A stretch of DNA of 64,000 nucleotides from Nocardia sp. XZ_19_385 (GCF_015355755.1 NZ_JACVEE010000003.1:806001-870000); one strand, 5' to 3'. Positions 1 through 8,386 are shown, counted from the first letter of the stretch. Notes: a model not told the origin generated them from the letters alone. Translations and numbers: made by a program.

Positions 1-497
1 CGGCTCACCGGGGTTCCGAGGAAGCCCGAGACACGCAGCAGCACAGGAACTCTCGCTCGGTCACCGGCGAGCTCGGCGATGCGGCGCAGCTCCCACAGAT
101 TGTCGACATTGATGGTGGCGGCGCAATCGATGAGATCACGCAGGAACACCTCGCCTTTGGGGCCGGTCGCCTCGATCCGCATGGTCCCGAACCCCGCGCC
201 GACGGCGCTGGCGAGTTCCTGCGGCGAGGCGACATCGACGGACGCGCCCGCGTGCTCGGCGGTGCGGACAAAAGCGCGGGACCGATTCACCTTGTGCGCG
301 TAGCAGATTCGATGCCGGGGCACCTGTCGCTCCAGCACCGCGCGCAGGCGCTTGAGGTTCTCGGCATACACCTGCGGGAACACCAGGTGCACGGGGGAGC
401 CGAACCGGACGAGGGTTTCGTCGACGGCGTCGCGGGTGTCGAGGAAAGCGCGGACCAGCGGATGGATCTTCGGCGGTAGCGCGGGCGGACCGGTCAT
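1..497 (-). CDS. Y4yA-type PLP-dependent decarboxylase-fold enzyme, N-terminal part (runs off window)
   Basis: The frame starts at ATG 497 and stays open to the window edge, so only about 165 N-terminal residues are visible. The visible part looks like the alanine-racemase-like barrel of fold-type III PLP enzymes (diaminopimelate/ornithine decarboxylase family). It contains a YAHKVNRSRAF segment, where the lysine fits the PLP Schiff-base position of the usual YAxKAN motif. This is followed by SVDVASPQELASAVGAG and INVDNLWEL, both typical of the family. The start codon overlaps the stop of the HMA-domain gene in an ATGA (494-497), so the two are probably translationally coupled. The extended N-terminus points to the Y4yA subgroup rather than housekeeping LysA. 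Substrate is unknown. Assignment to the fold is firm and to Y4yA moderate. Confidence 0.8.
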   Translation of the reverse strand, partial: MTGPPALPPKIHPLVRAFLDTRDAVDETLVRFGSPVHLVFPQVYAENLKRLRAVLERQVPRHRICYAHKVNRSRAFVRTAEHAGASVDVASPQELASAVGAGFGTMRIEATGPKGEVFLRDLIDCAATINVDNLWELRRIAELAGDRARVPVLLRVSGFLGTPVS

Positions 498-1759
498 ACC
501 GCGGATTCCGTCGGCTGCTGGGCGGGCTTGTCGGCGACCGGGTTGTAGCCGCCGTCCCGGATCGCCTCGAACGCGCGCGCCCGGTTGCGCGGGCTGCGGA
601 ACTCGGCCACCACCCGCTTGCTGATCAGATCGATCTCGGCGACCTTGATGCCCATGTTCTCCAGCACCCCGGTGATGGTGCGGACACAGTGCTTGCAGTT
701 CATGTCCGGGATATAGAAGATCTGATCCTCGGCCGAGGCCGGGTCGTCGGCGGTGAGCTCGTCGAATTCGACTGCGACCTCGACGATCTCGCACCGTGAC
801 GCGATCCGGCCGAACACCGCCACGAACTGATCCGCGACCAGCGGCAGCAGACTGTAGTGCGCACCGTCGAGCTGATGCGGCATGGCGGCCAGGCAGGCGG
901 GGCGGGTGCCCGCGGGCAGCAGCGCGTACTGGCGGGAGATGAGATCGAGGTCCTCGTGATATTTGGCGATCGCCTCGGCGACCGTGAGCCCCTCGGAGGT
1001 GGTGGCGCGACGCATGACCATGTGCGCGTCGTCGATGGTGGCGTCCTTCATCGCCCGCAAGGTGGCCACGGTCTCGGCGGTGTAGCGCACGGTGCCGTCG
1101 GGTTGGGAGGCGAGGGTGACCGGGATCATCCCGCGCCGGTAGGTGGAGGCCTGTAGCTCCCAAAACCAGCGCGTCGCCACCGCGGCGAAGATGCCGGATT
1201 CGTGCATGCCCTCGGCGAATTCGGCCGGGCTGCGGTAGGGCGTCTGCCGGGCGAGCAGCGCGTGCTGGGCCAGCGCGCGCCCGGTGGCCTCGATACCCAC
1301 GCGGAAGATCTCGAAGGGTTCGTGATCGGTGGTGGTGCCGTTCAGGACCGCGTGGTCGCGCGGCCCGAGCGCGCTGATACGTTGCGCCAGTTCGGTATTC
1401 GCCGCCACCGCGTGCCACAGCACGAGCGCGGCCTCGCGCATGGCGATCGGCATGATCGGGCCCAGCCCGTCGGCCCGATAGTGACCGGTATTAGGGACGC
1501 CGTCGCTGTCGGTCCAGGCGATCCGATGCGTGGCGCTGGTGACCTGATACGGCCGGCACGGGCGCATGAACCGCTCCAGATACAGCCGCTGCGAATAGGT
1601 GAGATGACTGTTCGGCTCGGTCGCCAGCGCGGTGCTGGTGTATTCGACACGCAGCTTCCCGGGCGACTGCAACGGGGTGTCGAAGAGCCCGGGCTGGGCC
1701 AGGCAGGCCAGGACCCGGGACGCGGCCCGCCGGTCATAGCGCGGCACATCGATGGTCAC
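494..1759 (-). CDS. Unknown protein with C-terminal heavy-metal-associated (HMA) domain
   Basis: About 421 aa. The GTG at 1759 is chosen because it overlaps the upstream stop as GTGA and gives the N-terminus MTIDVPRYDRRAAS. The last ~75 residues form an HMA-like domain with an MNCKHCVRTI metal-binding loop (CxxC) and a following beta-alpha-beta pattern, as in copper chaperones and P-type ATPase N-termini. The first ~340 residues match no family I recognise. They look soluble and alpha-rich, with no membrane segment or signal peptide. The gene sits between two PLP enzymes with 4-bp overlaps on both sides, so it probably works with them. A role in metal delivery or binding of a PLP-derived product is only a guess. 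Confidence 0.8.
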   Translation of the reverse strand: MTIDVPRYDRRAASRVLACLAQPGLFDTPLQSPGKLRVEYTSTALATEPNSHLTYSQRLYLERFMRPCRPYQVTSATHRIAWTDSDGVPNTGHYRADGLGPIMPIAMREAALVLWHAVAANTELAQRISALGPRDHAVLNGTTTDHEPFEIFRVGIEATGRALAQHALLARQTPYRSPAEFAEGMHESGIFAAVATRWFWELQASTYRRGMIPVTLASQPDGTVRYTAETVATLRAMKDATIDDAHMVMRRATTSEGLTVAEAIAKYHEDLDLISRQYALLPAGTRPACLAAMPHQLDGAHYSLLPLVADQFVAVFGRIASRCEIVEVAVEFDELTADDPASAEDQIFYIPDMNCKHCVRTITGVLENMGIKVAEIDLISKRVVAEFRSPRNRARAFEAIRDGGYNPVADKPAQQPTESAV

Positions 1760-3006
1760 GAAACCTCCTCGGCAATCGTCTCGACGCACGCGGTGAAGCG
1801 GTCGATCTCGTCGAAGGTGTTGTAGATATGCGTGCTGACCCGCACGGAGTCGGTGTCGGCACCCTCGGCGGAAGTGCAGTGCAGCCCGGTGCGCACCAGG
1901 AATCCGAGTTCACTCAGTACGAAACCCAGATCGGTGGCGGTGATGCCGGGAAGGGTGAACGAGACGATGCCGTAGCCGACCGCGCACGGCGCATACGCCG
2001 GGCCCGGCAGGAACTCGCACCCGGGCACCCGGCGCAGCCCGTCGATCAGACGCAGCGTCAGCTCACGATTGTGCGCGGCGACGACCGACATGTCGAAAGA
2101 TTCGAGCACCTCGAGCGCGCTACCGAGTGCGAGGATGCCAGGGATGTTCTGGGTGCCGCCCTCCAGTAATTCCGGCATACCCGCCTGGATCAGCCCGGCG
2201 TCGGTGAGCCGCACCCCGGAGTTACCACCCGGCAGGAACGGCAGCAGCCGATCATGAATCCGGCGGTGGCAGTAGAGGATTCCGGTGCCGGGCGCGCCGA
2301 ACATCTTGTGCGCGGCGAACACCGCGAAATCCGCGCCGAGTTCGGTGACATCCACGGGCAGGTGCCCACCGCTCTGACTGCAATCGAAACACAACAGCAC
2401 ATCGGGGTCGATCCGGCCGCGCAGTTCCTCCAGGGTGGTCAAACCCCCGAACACGTGATGGAGATGGCTGGTGGTGATCAACCGGGTGCGCGGGGTCAGT
2501 TTGGCGAGAATATCGGCGGTGTCGGCTTCACCGGTCTCGGTGATCCGATAGCCGACCAGTTCGATGCGGCGGCCGAAGCGGGCCAGCAGCTGGCGCAGAT
2601 GATGCCAGGGATAGACGTTGGAAGCGTGATCGCGCGGGTTGAACAGAATCTGGTCGCCATCGGCGAGTTCGGCCAGCCCCCAGGACAACGCGACGGCATT
2701 GAGCGCGGCGGTCGCGCCACCGGTGAACACCACCTCGTCGGTGTGCTGGGCCCCGATGAACGCCGCGGCGCGGGCCCGCACCCGGGACAGCCGGGCACTC
2801 AGGCCGGTGGCCCACGGGTAGGTGCCGCGGCCGGCATTGGCGGTGCGGGAGGAGTGATAGCGCTGGATGGTGTCGATCACCGGGCGCGGTTTCTGCGTTG
2901 TCGCCGCGCTGTCGAGATAGACCTCGCTGGAGTCGGCCAGCGCCGGGAACAACGCGCGTACGGATTCCGGAATGTGGGGCGCTCGGGCGGGCGCGGTTGG
3001 GGGCAA
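1756..3006 (-). CDS. Class V aminotransferase / SufS-like cysteine desulfurase
   Basis: 416 aa, about the length of SufS/CsdA group II desulfurases. Visible landmarks are LDSAATTQKP near residue 32, a HASNVYPW segment, DCSQSGGHLPVDV, the PLP lysine in AAHKMFGAPGTG (about K234) and RTGLHCTS near the C-terminus. The cysteine there (about C377) matches the catalytic Cys of SufS. The start is a TTG at 3006 with a good ribosome site (AAGGGAG, 6 nt upstream). It is the first gene of a three-gene overlapping operon with no other suf genes nearby, so a biosynthetic role (sulfur transfer or C-S chemistry on a small molecule) is more likely than general Fe-S assembly. That role is inferred from context only. 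Confidence 0.85.
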   Translation of the reverse strand: MPPTAPARAPHIPESVRALFPALADSSEVYLDSAATTQKPRPVIDTIQRYHSSRTANAGRGTYPWATGLSARLSRVRARAAAFIGAQHTDEVVFTGGATAALNAVALSWGLAELADGDQILFNPRDHASNVYPWHHLRQLLARFGRRIELVGYRITETGEADTADILAKLTPRTRLITTSHLHHVFGGLTTLEELRGRIDPDVLLCFDCSQSGGHLPVDVTELGADFAVFAAHKMFGAPGTGILYCHRRIHDRLLPFLPGGNSGVRLTDAGLIQAGMPELLEGGTQNIPGILALGSALEVLESFDMSVVAAHNRELTLRLIDGLRRVPGCEFLPGPAYAPCAVGYGIVSFTLPGITATDLGFVLSELGFLVRTGLHCTSAEGADTDSVRVSTHIYNTFDEIDRFTACVETIAEEVS

Positions 3007-3118
3007 CGAACGCTCCCTTCACAGGATGCGCTGGGACCTACCCAACGATACGCACTCCCGGCGTGTCGTTCGAAGGTTTCTGGTGGACAAGAACTTTCAT
3101 GTGACTAGCCTGGTTGGC

Positions 3119-3550
3119 ATGCCGCTGAACCACGTAGAACGACAAGAGTTTCTCGCCCAGCCGCATATCGGGGCGCTGTCGGTGAACGCCGGCCCCGGCC
3201 GTGGGCCACTCACCGTGCCGATCTGGTACCAGTACGAGCCGGGAGGCGAACTCTGGTTCGTCACCGGCGCGGAATCACAGAAGATACGGGCACTGCGCGA
3301 GGCCGGGCGCTGCACCATGCTGGTGCAGCGGGCCGAGCCGACCGTGCGCTATGTGTCGGTGGAAGGGGCGATCCTGCGCATCGGCGAAATGACCGAAGAC
3401 GAACACCGCGAGATGGCCGCGCGCTACCTGCCCGCCGACCAGGTCGACGGGTATCTGAAGGTGGCCGAGGCCTTCGGTGCCATGGTCACGGTACGTGTGC
3501 GACCCGAGCACTGGCTCTCGGCCGACCTCGGTGGGGGCGAGAACTACTAG
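3119..3550 (+). CDS. Pyridoxamine 5'-phosphate oxidase-like (split-barrel) flavin-binding protein
   Basis: 143 aa from the ATG at 3119. The pattern HIGALSVNAGPGRGPLTVPIWYQYEPGGELWFVTG followed by KIRALREAGRCTMLVQR is typical of the PNPOx-like / F420-FMN split barrel. A conserved WYQYEPGGELWF strand and a C-terminal RVRPEHWLSADL are present. It is divergent from the class V aminotransferase operon. I see no clear Shine-Dalgarno upstream (CTAGCCTGGTTGGC), so a leaderless transcript is possible. The stop codon overlaps the convergent CBS gene at the palindrome CTAG (3547-3550). Members of this family in actinobacteria often use F420, FMN or haem. Which cofactor applies here cannot be told. Confidence 0.8.
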   Translation: MPLNHVERQEFLAQPHIGALSVNAGPGRGPLTVPIWYQYEPGGELWFVTGAESQKIRALREAGRCTMLVQRAEPTVRYVSVEGAILRIGEMTEDEHREMAARYLPADQVDGYLKVAEAFGAMVTVRVRPEHWLSADLGGGENY

Positions 3551-3981
3551 TATCTCCCCTGGATGTATTCCGCGAGGTGCTGACGTTCGGTCGCGAGTTC
3601 GGAGATCGCGCTCTTGACCACGTCGCCGATGCTCACGATGCCCACCAGGCGGTCCTCCTCGACCACCGGCAGATGCCGGATCCGGTGCTCGGTCATGGTT
3701 TTGCGCAGCCCGTCGACATGGTCGGCGGGTGTGCAGGTGCGCACCTCGTGGGTCATGATGGCCGACACCGTGCTGTCGAGTATCTGCGCACCGTACTCGT
3801 GCAACCGGCGCACGACATCACGTTCGGAGACGATGCCCGCGATCGTGGAATCGTCGGGTGAGACCACCACCGCCCCGATATTGAGCTGGGCCAGCAGGCC
3901 GAGCAGGGTGCGGACCGTGGTGTCGGGTGTAACCGTGGCGACGTCATGACCCTTGCGACTCAAGATCTCCGCTATGCGCAT
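3547..3981 (-). CDS. Tandem CBS-domain protein
   Basis: 144 aa made almost entirely of two CBS motifs. The first is around residues 8-65 (TVRTLLGLLAQLNIGAVVV, GIVSERDVVRRL) and the second around 72-130 (IRHLPVVEEDRLVGIVSIGD). Such stand-alone CBS pairs bind adenine nucleotides and are often stress or dormancy responsive in actinobacteria. Two ATG codons are adjacent at 3984 and 3981. The second is preferred because GGAGG lies 5 nt before it, while it is only 2 nt from the first. The gene is 98 bp downstream of a PucR-type regulator on the same strand and may be read from it. It converges with and overlaps the PNPOx-like gene by 4 bp. Confidence 0.9.
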   Translation of the reverse strand: MRIAEILSRKGHDVATVTPDTTVRTLLGLLAQLNIGAVVVSPDDSTIAGIVSERDVVRRLHEYGAQILDSTVSAIMTHEVRTCTPADHVDGLRKTMTEHRIRHLPVVEEDRLVGIVSIGDVVKSAISELATERQHLAEYIQGRY

Positions 3982-4079
3982 CATTTCCTCCAGATGGCCG
4001 GGGGTTTCAGGATCTCGCGTTCGAGCGCCGGATACCTATGGTTCCGCGCATCGACTGCACAACAGATTCGCGCGGAAGC

Positions 4080-5339
4080 TTAAAGCCGGCGTGCGACGGT
4101 GCGATCGAGGTCCCGGGCCAGCAGCGCGATGGAAGCCTGCGAGATGCCCGCGGAGGTCGCGAGATCGATCGACGTGAGCTGGGCGATGCGGCGCAGCCGG
4201 TAGTCGACGGTATTGGGGTGCACGTAGAGCTGGCGTGCGGTCAGCTGCCGGTTCATGTCGTTGCCGAGGTAGGCGCGCATGGTGTCGAAGAGTTCGGGGT
4301 GTGCGTCCAGCGCGTCCAGGATGGTGGCGATGCGCCGGGTCGCCGGGCCGCCGCGAGTCAGCTGGTATTCCACTGCCAGATCGGCCATTTGGTAGAGGCC
4401 GGGGGCGCGGCCCCCGACCCGGACCAGGTTCAGTAGTTCGTGCGCTTGGTCGGCGGCGTCGGGGATCTGATCGGTATCGCTGGTGACCAGGGTGGCGGTG
4501 AGCGGGACCTCGGCGGCCTTGGCCAGCTGGTCCAGCGCGTCGGAGTCGAGCGGGGGCGCGTCGTCACCGTTCGGGATGAGCAGGGTGCCGCCCTTGGTGG
4601 ACAGCAGCGCCAGCGCCCGGGATGCGAACACGGTGGCCAGCGCGGACTGTAGTCGGCGCAGCTTGCGGCGCGCGGCGACCTCGGCGTCGACCCGCGGATC
4701 GCGCTCGTCCGGATGCTGCGGAACCGACACGGCCACCACGTGATACGACTCGGCCACCGGCATCCCGGCCTGACGCGCCAGCGCCGAACTGCCGCGCCCG
4801 CTGAGCAGGGCCGAGGCCAGAGTCTGGGCGGCGGTCTGATGTTCCCGGGCGACCAGGTGCTGTTCCTCGACGTAGGCGTCGGAGACCGCGACCGTGATGG
4901 CTTCGAGCAGTTCCAGCATCAGGTCGGTGGCGACCAGTAGTTCGTCGACATCGTCGGCCTTGGCCTGCGCTGTCACCAAACCCAGTGCGATGCGGATGCC
5001 TTCGTGATAGGCGCGCAGGATGGTGCCCAGCGGCACTGCCTCCCGGGCCCATTGGGTGGCCGCCTCGCGCACCTCGGTCAAGCGTTCCTCGTCGGGGACG
5101 GCCCGGCGGTCGAACATCTCGGCGGCCAGCGTGAGCACGCTGCGAGTCAATTTGGTGACATCGCCACGCAGTTGCTCGCCCGGCAGCGTGCGGCACGGCG
5201 CCATACAGGTGGCGAAGTAGCCGACCATTCGCGAGGCCACCCGATCGGTGTTCTGCAGCGGCACCGAGGCGGGCCGGCCGCCGATTTCCAGTGCCGCAGC
5301 GGGTAGTTCGGTGGTCAGGTCCAACGCGGAGAAGGTCAT
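4080..5339 (-). CDS. PucR-type helix-turn-helix regulator (paralogue 1)
   Basis: 419 aa. The C-terminus carries the PucR-type HTH: LTARQLYVHPNTVDYRLRRIAQLTSIDL, with the NTVDYRLRRI signature of the HTH_30 family. The N-terminal ~170 residues form a mostly helical RsbT-co-antagonist/GGDEF-like input region typical of actinobacterial PucR proteins, including WAREAVPLGTILRAYHEG. ATG 5339 (MTFSALDL) is preferred over an upstream in-frame start at 5399 because the related protein at 37291-38511 begins at the equivalent place. The two paralogues share long stretches such as IPDAADQAHELL. No adjacent target is obvious. The ligand is unknown. Confidence 0.88.
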   Translation of the reverse strand: MTFSALDLTTELPAAALEIGGRPASVPLQNTDRVASRMVGYFATCMAPCRTLPGEQLRGDVTKLTRSVLTLAAEMFDRRAVPDEERLTEVREAATQWAREAVPLGTILRAYHEGIRIALGLVTAQAKADDVDELLVATDLMLELLEAITVAVSDAYVEEQHLVAREHQTAAQTLASALLSGRGSSALARQAGMPVAESYHVVAVSVPQHPDERDPRVDAEVAARRKLRRLQSALATVFASRALALLSTKGGTLLIPNGDDAPPLDSDALDQLAKAAEVPLTATLVTSDTDQIPDAADQAHELLNLVRVGGRAPGLYQMADLAVEYQLTRGGPATRRIATILDALDAHPELFDTMRAYLGNDMNRQLTARQLYVHPNTVDYRLRRIAQLTSIDLATSAGISQASIALLARDLDRTVARRL

Positions 5340-5529
5340 AGGTGTCGCTTCCAATGCCACATCGGACGTAATAGAACTGCGCCCGAATCGTTGCATCACT
5401 ATACGAAAAAGTTATGAACCTAGGGAAGCTTCAGTGAGATCCATTGCTCCGCAAACCCACTGTGTGGGATGTGAATTCGCTGGATAAGCCCTGGCTATCG
5501 GTTGTCAAGGGCACCAGGCGATTTCGGGG

Positions 5530-5760
5530 CTATTCGTCGTCCAGGCCCGCGGACAGATACGCGGCGGCGGCCAGCCACTGGCGGCACGCCGGGCCGTGTA
5601 CCTCGTGGACGTAAAGGATTTCGCGGGCCCGCCGGTAGGTGAGACTGCCCGGCTCGACGCCGCATCGGTCACCCACCGCGTCGGCGGCGGGCTGCCGGGT
5701 CTGGAGGCCGGTGGCGCTCGCCGTCGCCACCCGGTGGGGAGTTCTGAATGCCTGGTTCAT
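5530..5760 (-). CDS. Small hypothetical protein (76 aa)
   Basis: Starts at ATG 5760 (MNQAFRTPHR), with GAGGGTGGT a few bases upstream. An in-frame GTG at 5769 is less likely. The C-terminal half, with YVHEVHGPACRQWLAAAAYLS, looks like a short amphipathic helical protein with one Cys. I do not recognise the family. Its promoter at 5852-5881 is nearly the same as the promoter of the small gene at 8705-9010, and both lie beside the DUF397 / XRE-DUF5753 genes, so the set is probably co-regulated. Function unknown. Confidence 0.6.
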   Translation of the reverse strand: MNQAFRTPHRVATASATGLQTRQPAADAVGDRCGVEPGSLTYRRAREILYVHEVHGPACRQWLAAAAYLSAGLDDE

Positions 5761-5851
5761 GTCGACCACCCTCGCGTCTGGCGATGGGGAGGCGATTTAG
5801 TGGCAACGCCGGCGCGAACTCCCTGCGTGCCTCCCCGGTTAACTGCATTCG

Positions 5852-5893
5852 ATTTTAGGCGTCTGCGCCTTGCAGATGCAAGTACATTTGCAC
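5852..5893 (-). promoter_or_regulatory. Promoter with overlapping operator for the gene at 5530-5760
   Basis: Read on the minus strand: -35 TTGCAT (5876-5881), an 18-bp spacer and -10 TAAAAT (5852-5857). The -35 lies inside the motif ATGCAAGTACATTTGCAC (5876-5893, plus-strand reading). The same arrangement, with the same spacer length and matching flanks (TTTAGG, GCCTTnCAG, nATCGA), occurs at 9115-9156. Confidence 0.65.
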
Positions 5894-5931
5894 GATCGAC
5901 CAACTCTGCCAAAGGTTTACTGGGCCATAAC

Positions 5932-5970
5932 AAAAGACAGTTCCGACCGGTTGGTCGGAACTGCCTTTTT
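5932..5970. terminator. Bidirectional rho-independent terminator
   Basis: Perfect 11-bp stem CAGTTCCGACC / GGTCGGAACTG (5938-5948 and 5953-5963) with a GGTT loop. It is followed by CCTTTTT on the plus strand and by TCTTTTG on the minus strand. It lies just after the stop of the minus-strand methyltransferase and most likely ends that transcript. Confidence 0.85.
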
Positions 5971-5980
5971 CAGTTCGGAA

Positions 5981-6778
5981 TTACGGCTTGCGAGCCACTC
6001 CGCCGTAGGCCGAGATCGGCCGGTTCTCGCCGACTTCGGTCGCGCCGGCGCGCCACTCGGTGATCGAGACGAAACCGGGCTCGACCATTTCCAGCCCCTC
6101 GAAGGCCGCCTCGATCTGGGCCTGCGGGCGCGGAATGTAGGGCGTGCCGCCGGTTCCGGTGTAGTTCTCGCACAGCGTGACGTAGGCCTTGCTGTCGTCG
6201 GTGCCGTCCCACATGACCAGATAACTGCCGGAGGGCACGGCGGACAGGACGGTGTCCACAATGCGCCGCAGATCCTCGTAGGTGCGGGCATGGCCGAGGA
6301 CGCCCATGAACATGACGCCGATCGGCTCCTCGAAATTCAGCACGTTCTTGGCGGCGGCGATGATCTGCTCGGGGTAGTGGTAGTCGGCATCTATATAGGT
6401 GGTGACACCCTCGGCGGTGGTGCTGGTCAGTAGCGCGCGCGCGTGGGTGAGCACCAGCGGGTCGTTGTCGACGTAGACGATTTTGGCTGTGGGCGTGACG
6501 CTTTGGGCCACCTCGTGGGTGTTCTGCATGGTCGGCAGGCCGGTGCCGATGTCGAGGAACTGGGTGATCCCCTTCTCGCCGGCCAGGAACTTCACCGCTC
6601 TGATGAGGAACTGCCGGGACTGCACGGCCATGGTGCTGATGTCGGGGTCCACTTCGAGACCGGCGTCGCCCGCGATCCGATCGATTTCGTAATAGTCCTT
6701 GCCCCCCATCCAGTAGTTCCAGATGCGGGCCGAATGCGGGATATCGGTCCGGATCAATGGGGCGTGGTCTTCAGGCAT
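5981..6778 (-). CDS. SAM-dependent methyltransferase, DUF574 (S-adenosyl methyltransferase) family
   Basis: 265 aa from ATG 6778, chosen because the family normally begins MxEDHAPLIRTDIPHSARIWNYW and GAGGAG lies 9 nt upstream. Visible landmarks are WNYWMGGKDYYEIDR, the SAM-binding FLDIGTGLPTMQNTHEVAQ, VYVDNDPLVLTHARALL, and GVMFMGVLGH. DUF574 proteins are abundant in Nocardia and Streptomyces and often sit beside XRE/DUF397 genes, as here. Substrate is unknown. A hairpin terminator follows directly. An alternative start 37 codons upstream would only add arginine-rich sequence and is rejected. Confidence 0.92.
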   Translation of the reverse strand: MPEDHAPLIRTDIPHSARIWNYWMGGKDYYEIDRIAGDAGLEVDPDISTMAVQSRQFLIRAVKFLAGEKGITQFLDIGTGLPTMQNTHEVAQSVTPTAKIVYVDNDPLVLTHARALLTSTTAEGVTTYIDADYHYPEQIIAAAKNVLNFEEPIGVMFMGVLGHARTYEDLRRIVDTVLSAVPSGSYLVMWDGTDDSKAYVTLCENYTGTGGTPYIPRPQAQIEAAFEGLEMVEPGFVSITEWRAGATEVGENRPISAYGGVARKP

Positions 6779-7016
6779 GGCGGCTGACTCCTCAGCGAGC
6801 GGTGTAACCGCGGCACGCCGCGAACGGGTGTCGCGAATGGCTGGTGCATCCGATGTGCACTGTGACAGTACAAGGTTCGGCCTCGCCAAGCGGTGCGGAT
6901 GGCCGAGCTGAACACGGCTTTTTCGGGCGTGTCGGAAATGGCATCAATAAAGCCGACCAGTAGGTATGAAACTTCTTGTGCGGCATGGTGAACTCCGTGC
7001 TACCGTTCGAATGTCG

Positions 7017-7054
7017 GTGCAAATGCAAGAACATTTGAGAGTGCAGATGCAAAA
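7017..7054. promoter_or_regulatory. Probable operator region upstream of DUF397 gene
   Basis: Contains ATGCAAGAACATTTG (7023-7037), a match to the operator-like motif at 5876 and 9139. It also holds a direct repeat GTGCAAATGCAAGA (7017-7030) / GTGCAGATGCAAAA (7041-7054). It lies 46-83 bp before the DUF397 start, with a possible -10 TACACT at 7073-7078. The rest of the 321-bp gap 6779-7099 shows nothing else I can support. Confidence 0.45.
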
Positions 7055-7099
7055 CCGGCCCCAAAGGATCTCTACACTGCGGAACCGAGGAGTGGGGAA

Positions 7100-7324
7100 A
7101 TGTCCGACATCACCACACGCAAGATCGAAAGCAACTGGCGTAAGAGCTCGTTCAGCGGCCCCAGTGGCGGCAACTGCGTCGAATTGGCGCAGGCCTCCGG
7201 CGGCCTGGTGGCCATGCGTAACTCGCGTGACCCCGAGGGTGCGATGATCTTCTACACCCGTCCGGAGATCGACGCGTTCGTCCGCGGCGCGAAGGCAGGA
7301 GAATTCGACGATCTGACTTGCTGA
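7100..7324 (+). CDS. DUF397 domain protein
   Basis: 74 aa, the usual size for the family. It has the full DUF397 pattern: NWRKSSFSGPSGGNCVELA, then VAMRNSRDPEG and FTRPEIDAFVRGAKAGEFD (TRPE here). A GAGGAGTGGGGAA ribosome site precedes the ATG. DUF397 proteins (Scr1-like) pair with XRE-DUF5753 regulators. In Streptomyces such pairs (WhiJ/BldB neighbourhood, ScrA-type modules) control development or antibiotic genes. The partner is 90 bp downstream on the same strand. The pair could alternatively act as a toxin-antitoxin-like module. No direct evidence decides. Confidence 0.92.
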   Translation: MSDITTRKIESNWRKSSFSGPSGGNCVELAQASGGLVAMRNSRDPEGAMIFYTRPEIDAFVRGAKAGEFDDLTC

Positions 7325-7347
7325 GCGGTAACATTGCGGTCGGTGCG

Positions 7348-7379
7348 GTGTGTCTCTAGACGGCGCGTTTGTGACACAC
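7348..7379. promoter_or_regulatory. Inverted repeat before the XRE regulator
   Basis: GTGTGTC (7348-7354) and GACACAC (7373-7379) form a 7-bp inverted repeat with an 18-bp spacer, ending 34 bp before the ATG of the XRE gene. It could be an autoregulatory operator. Confidence 0.35.
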
Positions 7380-7413
7380 TGGTGGGCAACCTCGAGTATC
7401 GGAGACGAACTCC

Positions 7414-8301
7414 ATGATCGCAGAACCCGATGACGACGGTCGTGTGCAATCGGTTGTCGCGGAACGTGGTCCGACTGTGCTTCGGATCGCGCTCGGCGGG
7501 CAGTTACGAAAACTCCGGGAGAGTTGCAACATCACCCGGGAGGCCGCGGGCGACGCGATCCGTGGATCGCACGCCAAGATCAGTCGTCTCGAGTTGGGCC
7601 GCACCGGCTTCAAAGAACGAGACATCCGCGATCTGCTGACGCTCTACGGGATCACCGATCCCGAAGAACGCGAGCGGTTCCTGGATCTGGCCAGGCGGGC
7701 GAACGAGCCCGGCTGGTGGCATCGCTACAGTGACCTGCTGCCGTCGTGGTTCGGCACCTACCTCGGCTTGGAGCAGGCGGCGAGCAAGATCCGTACCTAC
7801 GAAGCGCATTTGGTGCCTGGGCTGTTGCAGACGCCCGACTATGCGCGCGCTGTGCTGTCGCTCGGAAGCGACGACGCCGACACCGATCGGCGCGTCGCCG
7901 TGCGGCAGCATCGCCAAGAGTTGCTGTACCGCGTGGATCCGCCGGTGCTGTGGGCCGTCATCGATGAGGCCGCACTGCATCGGCCGGTCGGCGGTCCCGG
8001 TGTCCATCGCGATCAGATGCGCCACCTGTGCAAGCTCGCGGCACTGCCGAACGTCACCGTCCAGGTGCTGCCGTACGCGGCCGGCGAGCATGCCGCCGCA
8101 GGTAGCTCGTTCAGCATCCTGCGCTTCTCCGAGCGCGAGCTGCCCGACATCGTCTACCTCGAACACCTCACCAGCGCTCTGTATCTGGATCGCCGGCAGG
8201 ATCTCGAGATGTATCTGACGGTGATGGACAGGTTGAGCGTGCAGTCGCTGCCGCCGGACAAGTCCATCGATCTGATCAACGAGTACGCGGCAGGTCTCTA
8301 G
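7414..8301 (+). CDS. XRE-family regulator with DUF5753 C-terminal domain
   Basis: 295 aa. Residues ~28-85 form the HTH_3/31 domain (LRKLRESCNITREAAGDAIRG ... KISRLELGRTGF). Residues ~110-290 form DUF5753, with YLGLEQAASKIRTYEAH, VPGLLQTPDYARA, VTVQVLPYAAGEHAA and a C-terminal YLDRRQDLEMYLTVMDRL. The ATG at 7414 has GGAG 9 nt upstream. Together with the DUF397 gene just before it, this is a standard actinobacterial module. The regulator is the best candidate to bind the ATGCAAGTACAT motif shared by nearby promoters, but that is inference. A perfect terminator follows. Confidence 0.95.
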   Translation: MIAEPDDDGRVQSVVAERGPTVLRIALGGQLRKLRESCNITREAAGDAIRGSHAKISRLELGRTGFKERDIRDLLTLYGITDPEERERFLDLARRANEPGWWHRYSDLLPSWFGTYLGLEQAASKIRTYEAHLVPGLLQTPDYARAVLSLGSDDADTDRRVAVRQHRQELLYRVDPPVLWAVIDEAALHRPVGGPGVHRDQMRHLCKLAALPNVTVQVLPYAAGEHAAAGSSFSILRFSERELPDIVYLEHLTSALYLDRRQDLEMYLTVMDRLSVQSLPPDKSIDLINEYAAGL

Positions 8302-8344
8302 GCGAGCTGTAGCCTCCCCGCGACCACGCAAACCGTACAAACGC

Positions 8345-8386
8345 AAGAGTGCGGGCGACCGATCGAGTCGCCCGCACTCTTGTTTT
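8345..8386 (+). terminator. Strong rho-independent terminator
   Basis: A perfect 15-bp stem AAGAGTGCGGGCGAC (8345-8359) / GTCGCCCGCACTCTT (8367-8381) with a 7-nt loop, followed by GTTTTG. It lies 43 bp after the XRE stop. From here to 8704 (about 320 bp) I see no gene. Confidence 0.92.

Noticed and set aside
6792..6986. Minus-strand small frame starting MPHKKFHTYW upstream of the methyltransferase
   Set aside because: It overlaps the methyltransferase control region, has no ribosome site and has irregular composition. The methyltransferase start at 6778 does not need it.
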